Shown: positions 1-4,003, numbered from the stretch's first letter. The stretch is DNA of 5,202 nucleotides from Methanofollis sp. (GCA_028696365.1 JAQVHG010000165.1:1-5202), one strand, 5' to 3'. Numbers and translations are program-made. The notes: generated by a model from the letters alone, not told the origin.

Positions 1-119
1 GGTAGAGGGGTGTCCAGGAGGGACGGGAGTCCTGGAGATGATGAAGGCAGGGGCGGGTGTTCAGAATTCTCTTCGGCGCCCATGCTCTGGGCGCTTCGTT
101 CATTGAGGTATGTGGTCAT
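1..119 (-). CDS. Possible 5' end of an unidentified gene, cut by the window edge
   Basis: An open frame starts at ATG 119-117 and runs without a stop off the left edge (39 complete codons visible). It begins MTTYLNERSAQSMG and then becomes Pro/Ser/Leu-rich (residues about 22-39). I do not recognise it; the visible part looks like a disordered N-terminus. In favour of a gene: a TATA-like box at 175-184 would place the RNA start near 154, just upstream, and an inverted repeat at 121-155 sits directly before the ATG as an operator would. Against: no Shine-Dalgarno sequence, low-complexity composition, and only a short stretch visible. It lies downstream of the small RHH gene and could belong to the same unit, but the gap of about 200 bases and the separate promoter argue for its own transcription. 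Confidence 0.3.
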   Translation of the reverse strand, partial: MTTYLNERSAQSMGAEENSEHPPLPSSSPGLPSLLDTPL

Positions 120-120
120 A

Positions 121-155
121 GTTCTGATGTCTATCGTGTTCGACGAGCTCAGAAC
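121..155. promoter_or_regulatory. Inverted repeat (operator or leader hairpin) abutting the start at 119
   Basis: GTTCTGA at 121-127 is the exact reverse complement of TCAGAAC at 149-155, with a nested pair TCGT (134-137) / ACGA (143-146). On the minus strand the repeat spans from the expected RNA start (about 154) to one base before ATG 119. It could be a repressor operator covering the initiator or a 5' leader hairpin that masks the start. The base pairing is directly visible; the function is inferred. Confidence 0.5.
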
Positions 156-287
156 CGACCGCCAAAATTATCGCTATTAATATACTCCGGTGGAGATATT
201 AGACGCAAATTTAATACGGGGAGATCCCCCATATGAGTATGGGTAGACATATAACCCGTGTTTGCGCCGGCGTGGTAGGTCGGTTCT
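151..287. repeat. 137-bp segment bounded by a perfect 10-bp inverted repeat
   Basis: AGAACCGACC at 151-160 is the reverse complement of GGTCGGTTCT at 278-287. The 117 bases between are AT-rich and hold the TATA-like box at 175-184 but no gene. The arrangement could be the relic of a small inverted-repeat element (MITE-like) or chance. No flanking target duplication is evident to me. Confidence 0.35.
175..184 (-). promoter_or_regulatory. TATA-like box for the left-edge gene
   Basis: On the minus strand the sequence reads TATATTAATA. An archaeal RNA start would fall about 25 bases downstream, near 154, at the outer edge of the inverted repeat 121-155. The surrounding 160-250 stretch is AT-rich against GC-rich neighbours, as expected for a promoter region. 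Confidence 0.4.
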
Positions 288-292
288 TTTCC

Positions 293-325
293 GATCTTGA
301 GGGGGCTGGTATCCCCTTCTCGATC
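293..325 (-). terminator. Possible hairpin overlapping the stop of the small RHH gene
   Basis: GATC (293-296) pairs with GATC (322-325) and GGGG (301-304) with CCCC (313-316), giving an imperfect stem that starts inside the stop codon at 324-326. No T-run follows on the minus strand, so it is a weak terminator candidate and may act as an RNA-stabilising 3' end. Confidence 0.25.
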
Positions 326-470
326 AATTGTGCTTCAGTTCTTCGGCGAGGAGCTGACGCACGGTTTTTGACACATTGATCTTCCTCCGCTTGCATTCGG
401 TGTGGAGATCCCGCGGGAGGCTGATCGTTGTGATCACGTAGTCCTTCGGATTTTCTTGGTAGGCAAGCAC
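324..470 (-). CDS. Small ribbon-helix-helix protein, CcdA/VapB-like antitoxin (GTG start)
   Basis: A 48-residue protein with a GTG start at 470-468. The start is fixed: an in-frame TAA lies two codons upstream and a strong Shine-Dalgarno GGAGGAG (474-480) ends four bases before the GTG. Residues 11-24 (YVITTISLPRDLHT) form the RHH beta strand entering helix 1, residues 25-33 continue helix 1 and the turn (KRRKINVSK), and residues 34-46 (TVRQLLAEELKH) form helix 2. This resembles the N-terminal DNA-binding half of CcdA-type and CopG/VapB antitoxins, but the protein ends right after helix 2, so the usual toxin-binding tail is almost absent. No toxin gene follows within 200 bases, so it is an orphan antitoxin or a stand-alone repressor. 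A TATA-like box lies at 504-518 and four 10-bp-phased ATATG motifs lie further upstream. The fold is fairly sure; the partner and target are unknown. Confidence 0.75.
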   Translation of the reverse strand: MLAYQENPKDYVITTISLPRDLHTECKRRKINVSKTVRQLLAEELKHN

Positions 471-503
471 AGCTTACTCCTCCATCTGTTTTGTTATATG
501 GCC

Positions 504-518
504 CTATAATAAATAAAG
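504..518 (-). promoter_or_regulatory. TATA box of the small RHH gene
   Basis: The minus strand reads CTTTATTTATTATAG here, a good archaeal TATA box. The predicted RNA start is near 485, leaving a leader of about 15 bases that contains the Shine-Dalgarno at 474-480 before GTG 470. Confidence 0.6.
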
Positions 519-552
519 CCTTTCCTGTGTTCGTTTGTCATACAGAGCGCAG

Positions 553-592
553 ATATGCAAATATATGACATTATATGCTACAATATGTTACA
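553..592. repeat. Four ATATG motifs in exact 10-bp phase (upstream regulator site)
   Basis: ATATG begins at 553, 563, 573 and 583. The three bases after it vary (CAA, ACA, CTA, TTA), and every copy has A in the third of those places. Read on the minus strand the unit is TGTARCATAT-like. Ten-base spacing puts every copy on the same DNA face, which fits a cooperatively bound multimeric regulator. The array lies upstream of the TATA box at 504-518. A related, more degenerate array sits at 2096-2125. Confidence 0.65.
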
Positions 593-678
593 TCTCAATC
601 AGTCGGAGTCCCCAGCGGCGAGATGTGGCGGTGTACGGCGCGCATAACGCAGGTTTGAAATGTCACTAGGTGCACCAT

Positions 679-696
679 ATACCGGGGTGCCGGTAT
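679..696 (-). terminator. Perfect 7-bp hairpin downstream of the five-gene operon
   Basis: ATACCGG (679-685) and CCGGTAT (690-696) pair perfectly around a GGTG loop. It lies about 36 bases past the stop of the HTH gene (732). There is no T-run beside it, so as a terminator it is weak; it may instead be an RNA 3'-end stabiliser or a protein site. The rest of 471-731 contains no gene I can support. Confidence 0.35.
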
Positions 697-731
697 GCGT
701 TTGGTCACGCCCGCCGGCATTCCTTCCATTT

Positions 732-911
732 TCAGAACCCCTGATCCAGGATCTTGTCCACTTCTGTCCGCCGGACCCTCCAGTGTCGTCCACACTTCAC
801 CGCCTGGATCTTCCCCTCGGTGATGAACTTGCGGATCTGCGCGTCGCTGAATTTCAGGAGATTACCAACCTCCTTCGTTGTGAGTAGTTCGTCTTCCAGG
901 TCCCCGCTCAT
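732..911 (-). CDS. MerR-like winged-helix DNA-binding protein, excisionase (HTH_17) type
   Basis: A 59-residue protein. The start ATG 911-909 is chosen because GGAGGA lies six bases upstream; an ATG further out (950) has no such site. Residues 9-57 match the excisionase-type HTH pattern: LLTTKEVGNLL (helix-turn), FSDAQIRKFITEGKIQAVK (recognition helix, then wing), GRHWRVRRTEVDKIL. The G-K-I..VK.G..WR signature and the final E-x-x-x-IL helix are typical. Proteins of this family are small DNA-bending or repressor proteins, including recombination directionality factors of mobile elements. It is the last gene of the 2030-732 run and is separated by 75 bases, with a hairpin, from the gene before it, so it may also be expressed partly on its own. 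No integrase is visible nearby, so excisionase as opposed to repressor function is not settled. Confidence 0.85.
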   Translation of the reverse strand: MSGDLEDELLTTKEVGNLLKFSDAQIRKFITEGKIQAVKCGRHWRVRRTEVDKILDQGF

Positions 912-965
912 GTGTTCCTCCGGGCGGGGTCGGCGATGCGTGCCGGCCACCGCTTTCCAGGGAAT

Positions 966-984
966 GAGGCCCCCCGCAGGCCTC
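966..984 (-). other. Intercistronic hairpin in the five-gene operon
   Basis: GAGGCC (966-971) pairs with GGCCTC (979-984) around a 7-base loop, starting two bases after the stop codon at 987-989. With no T-run it is more likely an RNA-processing or partial attenuation element that separates the HTH gene from the genes before it. Confidence 0.35.
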
Positions 985-986
985 GA

Positions 987-1097
987 TTATTCGACGATCC
1001 GCGCCTCGCCCCTTTCGATCCACATCGACCAGACCGCGGCCTCGATCGGGTGCGTCTTCTTGATGGCCTCCAGAACATCCCTCGATATCTGCCTCAT
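987..1097 (-). CDS. 36-residue protein with EAAVW..WI..GEA module, function unknown
   Basis: A very small gene starting at ATG 1097-1095, which overlaps the stop of the previous gene as ATGA. A strong purine-rich site (GGGAGGAGG) lies about seven bases upstream, so translation is well supported although the gene is only 36 codons. The product runs MRQISRDVLEAIKKTHP (helical), then IEAAVWSMWIERGEARIVE. The second half matches the C-terminal region of the 164-residue protein encoded at 4253-4747 (PLEAAVWHGWIVKGEAEIL): identical at P, EAAVW, WI, GEA and I. That match between two separate clusters shows it is a real protein module. I do not recognise a family; a protein-protein contact module is a guess. 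Confidence 0.75.
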   Translation of the reverse strand: MRQISRDVLEAIKKTHPIEAAVWSMWIERGEARIVE

Positions 1098-1360
1098 GGC
1101 CGGTCCTCCTCCCAGCTCTTCCAGGTCTCCGGGACATGGCCCTTCCCAGACCGGTAGATCCGAGTGTAGAACTGGGCCTCCTCGTCGCGGTCGAGCACCA
1201 CCAGCGTGTTTCCCTTCCCGCCCGTCAAAACAATCTCGCCTATGTCGATCGACCCGTCGTCGTCCATGAAGACCTCGATGTCCTTGATGACCTTCCCCTT
1301 CAGGACCTCGGCGATTTCCGCACAGCGGCGGGATCTCTCGGCGATGCTGAGGGGGGTCAT
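1094..1360 (-). CDS. Acidic 88-residue protein of unknown function
   Basis: Starts at ATG 1360-1358 with GGAGG seven bases upstream, and overlaps both neighbours by ATGA junctions, a sign of translational coupling. Residues 1-22 are helical (IAERSRRCAEIAEVLKGKVI). Residues 23-66 look like alternating beta strands (KDIEVFMDDDG, SIDIGEIVLTGG, NTLVVLDRDE, QFYTRIYRSG). The tail is HVPETWKSWEEDRP. There is one cysteine, no signal peptide and no membrane segment. The compact alpha-beta pattern suggests a small cytosolic adaptor or binding protein, but no motif points to a reaction. The antisense frames across it lack ribosome-binding sites and show arginine/serine-rich shadow composition. Confidence 0.85.
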   Translation of the reverse strand: MTPLSIAERSRRCAEIAEVLKGKVIKDIEVFMDDDGSIDIGEIVLTGGKGNTLVVLDRDEEAQFYTRIYRSGKGHVPETWKSWEEDRP

Positions 1361-1572
1361 GCCTCTTCCTCCACGATCGTCCAGACCCCTCGGGCCACCA
1401 TCTTCTCTCCGATCGGGAAGGGGGTTCCCAGAAGATATTCAAACTGTTTTTCGAGTGCCATTACCGTGTCTCTGTGGACCGGCCTAGGTATATTTGCCGG
1501 TTGAGTCTGCACCTTGTCCGGGTGCTGAAGCGCCCGGGAGAGGGCGCCGGTGAGCATCGAGGCCTTCAGCAT
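1357..1572 (-). CDS. 71-residue protein of unknown function
   Basis: The start ATG 1572-1570 is preceded, two bases away, by GGGGTGATC, which contains the full GGTGATC complement of the archaeal 16S 3' end in correct register; the internal ATG at 1461 has no such site. The first seven bases overlap the end of the previous gene (ATGCTGA) and the end overlaps the next gene as ATGA. The N-terminal half (1-37) is basic and polar with little predicted structure. The C-terminal half (38-71) is helical (ALEKQFEYLL) and ends PFPIGEKMVARGVWTIVEEEA. This tail faintly recalls the tail of the 36-residue gene two places downstream (PI near the middle, then RG..xIVE). No known family is recognised. Confidence 0.8.
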   Translation of the reverse strand: MLKASMLTGALSRALQHPDKVQTQPANIPRPVHRDTVMALEKQFEYLLGTPFPIGEKMVARGVWTIVEEEA

Positions 1573-2030
1573 ACGATCACCCCTGAGGAGGAAGGGGAGG
1601 ACCTCCTCGGCCGTAGGGGTCGGCCGTAGTCGTCGCCGAACCCCCTCTTCAGACCCTGGTCGATGGCCCTGCTCTCCTTGCGGTGAGGGGTTCCGAGGTC
1701 CTCAGGGGCACTGATCACGGCGGCGCTCCGGAGGTCACTGAAGACTGCCCCCACCTGTGCTCGCGAGGCGAAGAGGACCGGGAGGACCGGCACCCCGGTC
1801 GTTATGTTGATGGCGACCCCCTTCCCGCTGCGGGTCCAGTATGCCGTCCCGGCCTCCTCGACGATATCCACGTCGTCGCCCCGGATGATGGAGTAGAGAG
1901 GGACCGTCGCCCCGCACCCGACCAGTTTCTCTGCGTCCGCCACCCCGATCACGAGGTATGCCCCCGGTCGGGCTTCCAGCTCGATCCGGAGAGCCCGGTG
2001 AGCCTTGGTGATTTTTCCTACCTTCTTCAT
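1566..2030 (-). CDS. 154-residue protein of unknown function, first gene of the operon
   Basis: The likely start is ATG 2030-2028, beginning MKKVGKITKAHRALRIELEA. A GTG three codons upstream (2039) is possible, and an ATG at 2066 would lie at or before the predicted RNA start (about 2065), so it is disfavoured. Residues 14-60 look like a compact beta-rich domain (ALRIELEARPGAYLVIGVAD, VPLYSIIRGDDVDIVEE). Residues 61-110 continue with hydrophobic strands (INITTGVPVLPVLF) and a helix. Residues 115-154 are basic and serine-rich, probably disordered, and end SGVIVC. There is no signal peptide or convincing membrane helix. The final codons are also the ribosome-binding site of the next gene, so the odd C-terminal sequence is partly dictated by that overlap. 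A TATA box at 2087-2095 serves this gene and probably all five down to 732. Confidence 0.8.
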   Translation of the reverse strand: MKKVGKITKAHRALRIELEARPGAYLVIGVADAEKLVGCGATVPLYSIIRGDDVDIVEEAGTAYWTRSGKGVAINITTGVPVLPVLFASRAQVGAVFSDLRSAAVISAPEDLGTPHRKESRAIDQGLKRGFGDDYGRPLRPRRSSPSSSGVIVC

Positions 2031-2070
2031 TGTGGTCACGCCCTGCGAGCTTCCCGCTCGCTGCACATTT

Positions 2071-2095
2071 CTTTATATCGCCAGAGTATATAAAG
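2071..2095. promoter_or_regulatory. TATA box of the five-gene operon, arranged as inverted TATA pair
   Basis: On the minus strand CTTTATATA (2095-2087) is a strong archaeal TATA box, with an RNA start expected near 2065 and a leader of about 35 bases to ATG 2030. CTTTATAT at 2071-2078 is the exact reverse complement of ATATAAAG at 2088-2095, so an equally good TATA box points along the plus strand, with an RNA start expected near 2098-2102. Confidence 0.6.
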
Positions 2096-2125
2096 ATATG
2101 TCAGACTACGTCAAAATATGTGACG
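2096..2125. repeat. Second 10-bp-phased ATATG-type array next to the operon promoter
   Basis: Units start at 2096 (ATATGTCAGA), 2106 (CTACGTCAAA) and 2116 (ATATGTGACG). The first and third carry ATATG exactly 20 bases apart and the middle unit is a degenerate copy (CTACGTCA against ATATGTCA). The array begins directly at the upstream edge of the TATA box 2087-2095, where archaeal activators that recruit TBP bind. It resembles the four-copy array at 553-592 but is weaker. Confidence 0.45.
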
Positions 2126-2339
2126 CGATGCCCCCGGATGGTGTGGCCTTCGTCTCTCCCGGCCGCGCCCCTCCATTCCGGCGAGGTATGGGATTTGTCG
2201 CAGAACATACCTTTGGCGACACTCTCCCCCGCCGACTTGTTGTTATTCGTCCTCGCCGGGGGCGGTTTTTGAAGATGGAATTTTGAAAAATACGGCCGGA
2301 GGACGCCCGGTCTGATGGGGGTGGGGCGGGACCCGGGCA

Positions 2340-2600
2340 CGGTCTTCACCGGTGATGAGGTTCTCGCGCGAGAAGGTCTTCATCCGATGGCCACCGAGAC
2401 CGAAGATGATCTTCACCCTCTCGCGCGAGGCCTTCTTCCAGGGTGAAGATCGTCCTCCACCTCAGGCACCCGGGGGGTGCCTTCATCCTGGAGATGATCA
2501 TCGCTCCCAGAGGGGCACACCGGCAAGACCGACACCGGTGATGATCACCGCCTTCTCGCGCGAGGCCTCCGCCCAGGGCGAAGACCGAGTCCGTCCACAG
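2340..2600. repeat. Three copies of a CTCGCGCGAG-centred palindromic repeat
   Basis: The 10-bp palindrome CTCGCGCGAG occurs at 2363-2372, 2420-2429 and 2555-2564. Copy 1 extends to a 14-bp palindrome (2361-2374). Copy 2 is nested in a perfect 11-bp inverted repeat, GATCTTCACCC (2408-2418) and GGGTGAAGATC (2441-2451). Copies 1 and 3 are each preceded by CACCGGTGATGA (2348 and 2533). Flanks share GTGAAGA/GCGAAGA and TCTTC pieces, so each unit is about 50-65 bases. The 2101-2647 stretch holds no convincing gene: the plus-strand frame across the repeats only shows a protein echo of them (SRE.....GEDR three times). These look like intergenic palindromic repeats of the REP or RNA-hairpin kind. Confidence 0.65.
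2464..2482. repeat. Strong GC hairpin inside the repeat region
   Basis: AGGCACCC (2464-2471) pairs perfectly with GGGTGCCT (2475-2482) around a GGG loop. A related GGCACC/GGTGCC hairpin occurs at 4336-4354 inside the last gene of the right-hand cluster. No T-run follows on either strand. Confidence 0.45.
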
Positions 2601-2637
2601 TCACCATATGCCCTCCATCGGCCGGGAGGTGAAGATG

Positions 2638-2642
2638 AAAAA
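2638..2642 (-). terminator. T-run terminator after the toxin gene
   Basis: Six bases after the toxin stop (2648-2650) the minus strand reads AATTTTTC, a T5 run in an otherwise GC-rich stretch. Archaeal RNA polymerase terminates at such tracts without needing a hairpin. It marks the probable end of the toxin-antitoxin transcript. Confidence 0.4.
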
Positions 2643-2647
2643 TTGGG

Positions 2648-2920
2648 TTAGAATTTGCGATATACCTTTGATCTGTGGCCCACTTCGATCACCACGATCA
2701 TCAGCACATCGTCGTGTATGTTCAGGATCGCTCGATAGGTCCCGACCCGGAGAGAGTAAAAGGGCGTTGCACTCCCCCCATGCAACTTCTTCACATGTCG
2801 GGATGGGTCGGGCTCCTGGGCAAGGTTCTCCACCTCATCGAGGATCTTCTCCCCTACATCTTCAGGGAGGCGGCGCATCTGTCGGATGACGGATGGGGTC
2901 AATCTGACTTCGTACGCCAT
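2648..2920 (-). CDS. relE: RelE/ParE-superfamily toxin (type II toxin-antitoxin)
   Basis: A 90-residue protein, the usual length for archaeal RelE. It starts MAYEVRLTPSVIRQMRRLP (strand 1 and helix 1), continues with helix 2 (EDVGEKILDEVENLAQ), the typical HVKKLHG lead-in at 42-48, then the core sheet YSLRVGTYRAILNIHDD (55-71), LMIVVIEVGHRSKVY (73-87). Residues expected at the active or RNA-binding face in RelE relatives are present: K44/K45, R58, R63, R83 and Y87. RelE toxins cut mRNA in the ribosomal A site; ParE relatives poison gyrase. The R-V-G-x-Y-R and V-G-H-R-x-x-V-Y motifs fit RelE better. It overlaps the antitoxin gene by 22 bases, so the two are translationally coupled, antitoxin first. 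No strong Shine-Dalgarno of its own is seen. Family assignment is confident; the exact target is inferred. Confidence 0.87.
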   Translation of the reverse strand: MAYEVRLTPSVIRQMRRLPEDVGEKILDEVENLAQEPDPSRHVKKLHGGSATPFYSLRVGTYRAILNIHDDVLMIVVIEVGHRSKVYRKF

Positions 2921-3150
2921 GCGGCCCGGAGCTCTGCGCGGGCCTCATCGAGGGTGACAAGGCGGCCGGCTTTGATATCTTCGAGTGATTCTTCTATCCC
3001 CCGAATCGCCTCGTCGCTGAGAGGCTCGGGATCTTCGGTGATGTCGATCAACCGGACGATCACATCCTCGTAGGTTTCACGGGGGTGCTGTTTCATCCCC
3101 TTCAGTCGCTTCTTTGTTTCCGGCGACATCCACACCGTGGTGGCTCCCAT
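2899..3150 (-). CDS. Antitoxin of the RelE pair (archaeal RHH type)
   Basis: An 83-residue acidic protein encoded just before, and overlapping, the RelE gene. Residues 4-36 (TTVWMSPETKKRLKGMKQHPRETYEDVIVRLID) have the RHH-like layout of a beta strand, a first helix, a turn with Arg-Glu-Thr-Tyr, and a second helix, a pattern common in archaeal antitoxins. Residues 43-78 form a separate helical tail (LSDEAIRGIEESLEDIKAGRLVTLDEARAELRA) whose AGRLVTLDEA segment is typical of antitoxin regions that wrap the toxin. The protein would neutralise the toxin and repress its own promoter. There is no Shine-Dalgarno, and a TATA-like stretch near 3176-3186 would place the RNA start close to the ATG, so the message may be leaderless. 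Confidence 0.85.
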   Translation of the reverse strand: MGATTVWMSPETKKRLKGMKQHPRETYEDVIVRLIDITEDPEPLSDEAIRGIEESLEDIKAGRLVTLDEARAELRAAWRTKSD

Positions 3151-3158
3151 GGCAGATA

Positions 3159-3186
3159 CTATAGTGGCCTATAGGATATGATAATT
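3159..3186 (-). promoter_or_regulatory. Toxin-antitoxin promoter and CTATAG operator pair
   Basis: CTATAG occurs at 3159-3164 and 3169-3174, exactly 10 bases apart, the second within the 8-bp palindrome CCTATAGG (3168-3175). On the minus strand a TATA-like AATTATCATAT (3177-3187) lies just upstream. The boxes therefore sit between the TATA box and ATG 3150, where a bound antitoxin would block initiation. Further CTATAG copies lie at 3266-3271 and 3349-3354. Confidence 0.5.
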
Positions 3187-3265
3187 ACGATCCCAGGACC
3201 TTTTGAATATGGTAAGCTTTCTTCAGCTCTTCTACTACCTTTCTGGGGCGCCCACTATACATCTG

Positions 3266-3414
3266 CTATAGAACCTTGACAGGGCCGATATCAGCGGTGG
3301 ACAAGGTACGTCAAGGTTCGGGGTAATTACGCTCAGCATATGGCGAGCCTATAGGCCCTACCTTGACAGCTGATCGGGGGGGTAAAGGATCAAACGGACC
3401 TTCAACCTTGACAG
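3266..3414. repeat. Iteron-like WACCTTGACAG boxes, two preceded by CTATAG
   Basis: AACCTTGACAG occurs at 3272-3282 and 3404-3414, TACCTTGACAG at 3359-3369, and the inverted core GTCAAGGTT at 3310-3318 (with a partial inverted CAAGGTA at 3302-3308). Two copies are joined to CTATAG: 3266-3271 abuts the first, and 3349-3354 (inside the 10-bp palindrome GCCTATAGGC) lies four bases before the third. The 3151-3479 stretch has no gene I can support. The array could bind a regulator, a partition protein or a replication initiator. Confidence 0.65.
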
Positions 3415-3479
3415 GAAAAGAAGCGATATCCACCGACTATAAACGGTCGAGGATCGGTGAGAAGAGGAGGAGGATAGTT

Positions 3480-4001
3480 TCACCTTGCCCAGAACCGCCA
3501 CCATGGCGATCGAGGGTGCTCGACTTCCTCGTGGTCGTCGGTGTCGCTCTCCCCTCGGCCGGCGGTCAAGGCCTGCACGGTGGCGATGTGTCCCCCGGCT
3601 TGGTGCTGCAACTCGGTGATGATCTTCTCCTGGGAAGCCACCCGGTCCCTGAGGTCGTCGATCACGATCTGTCTCTCTTCGAGCCTGGCACCGAGGGCGA
3701 CGGCCTGGTCCTTGTGGGCGGTGAGGTCCTCGTTCTCCCTGGTCAGACGCTTGACCTCATCCTGGAGGTGCACCATCTCGGCGGCCCGGTCGGCGAGGTA
3801 TCGATCCTCCTCGATGATATCATCGGGTGATATCACCGGTGATGGTGAAGGTGATGTCGTCGCCGGGGGTCTGACATCACCCCCGCCGGTGTAGACATCA
3901 CATGCCCGTCGTATCATTTCGGACCGGCTGACCCCCTCGTTCGATGCGGCGGTATCCACGCGGGCGAGGAGGTCATCTGAGATGGTGAGGGCGATTCGCA
4001 T
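3480..4001 (-). CDS. RHH DNA-binding protein with long coiled coil and WWRFW tail
   Basis: A 173-residue protein with three visible parts. Residues 1-36 (MRIALTISDDLLARVDTAAS, then NEGVSRSEMIRRAC) are a classic CopG-type ribbon-helix-helix. Residues 39-62 are a Gly/Pro/Ser/Thr linker. Residues 65-135 are a charged heptad-like coiled coil (EMVHLQDEVKRLTRENEDL, LEERQIVIDDLRDRV). A polar acidic segment leads to the Trp-rich end PWWRFWAR. The architecture suggests a multimeric DNA-bound protein with a distal docking peptide, as in plasmid partition or regulatory proteins, but no ParA-type ATPase is in the window. ATG 4001 has no Shine-Dalgarno; a TATA box at 4074-4081 puts the RNA start near 4052. 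Palindromic TGATATC boxes lie in this leader and again inside the gene at the linker codons, so it very likely regulates itself. Confidence 0.88.
   Translation of the reverse strand: MRIALTISDDLLARVDTAASNEGVSRSEMIRRACDVYTGGGDVRPPATTSPSPSPVISPDDIIEEDRYLADRAAEMVHLQDEVKRLTRENEDLTAHKDQAVALGARLEERQIVIDDLRDRVASQEKIITELQHQAGGHIATVQALTAGRGESDTDDHEEVEHPRSPWWRFWAR
3813..3837. promoter_or_regulatory. Intragenic pair of palindromic TGATATCA boxes
   Basis: Two perfect 12-bp palindromes, GATGATATCATC (3813-3824) and GGTGATATCACC (3826-3837), lie 13 bases apart inside the RHH gene at linker codons of about residues 55-63. The 20 bases from 3815 match the upstream pair from 4005 at 19 of 20 positions. Weaker copies continue at 3852-3858 (TGATGTC), 3873-3879 and 3894-3900 (GACATCA). 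They are likely binding sites for the encoded RHH protein. Confidence 0.6.
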
Positions 4002-4003
4002 AA

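Noticed and set aside
595..795. Minus-strand frames past the HTH gene, including a possible 44-codon continuation after 732
   Set aside because: No SD, no recognisable motif, and the frame covers a perfect hairpin and promoter-like DNA.
987..1442. A 151-codon minus-strand frame covering two shorter genes
   Set aside because: Only its last 36 codons have an SD and a conserved module; the upstream part is a low-complexity Arg/Gly shadow of the 88-residue gene in another frame.
754..1504. Several long plus-strand open frames across the five-gene operon
   Set aside because: They lie antisense to genes with strong ribosome-binding sites and ATGA overlaps, lack SD sequences of their own, and have Arg/Ser/Pro-rich shadow composition.
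2254..2270. CGCC/GGCG hairpin followed by TTTTT as a bacterial-type terminator on the plus strand
   Set aside because: The stem is only 4 bp with a 3-base loop, no supported plus-strand gene ends there, and it lies before the stop of the only candidate frame.
2101..2349. An 82-codon minus-strand frame upstream of the operon promoter
   Set aside because: No ribosome-binding site, composition without structure or motif, and it runs into the regulatory ATATG array.
2340..2600. CRISPR array
   Set aside because: Only three palindromic cores at unequal spacing (57 and 135 bases), with the repeats themselves degenerate outside the core.
2352..2651. A 99-codon plus-strand frame through the palindromic repeats
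   Set aside because: Its protein repeats (SRE...GEDR) simply mirror the DNA repeats, there is no SD or promoter, and it faces the toxin gene.
3272..3445. TTGACA in the ACCTTGACAG boxes as bacterial -35 promoter elements
   Set aside because: No TATAAT-like -10 at 16-18 bases follows any copy, and the other signals are archaeal.
3363..3894. Plus-strand frames opposite the RHH gene
   Set aside because: Hydrophobic Val/Leu/Gly-rich or Arg/Ser-rich shadows of a coiled-coil gene, which often leaves long open antisense frames.
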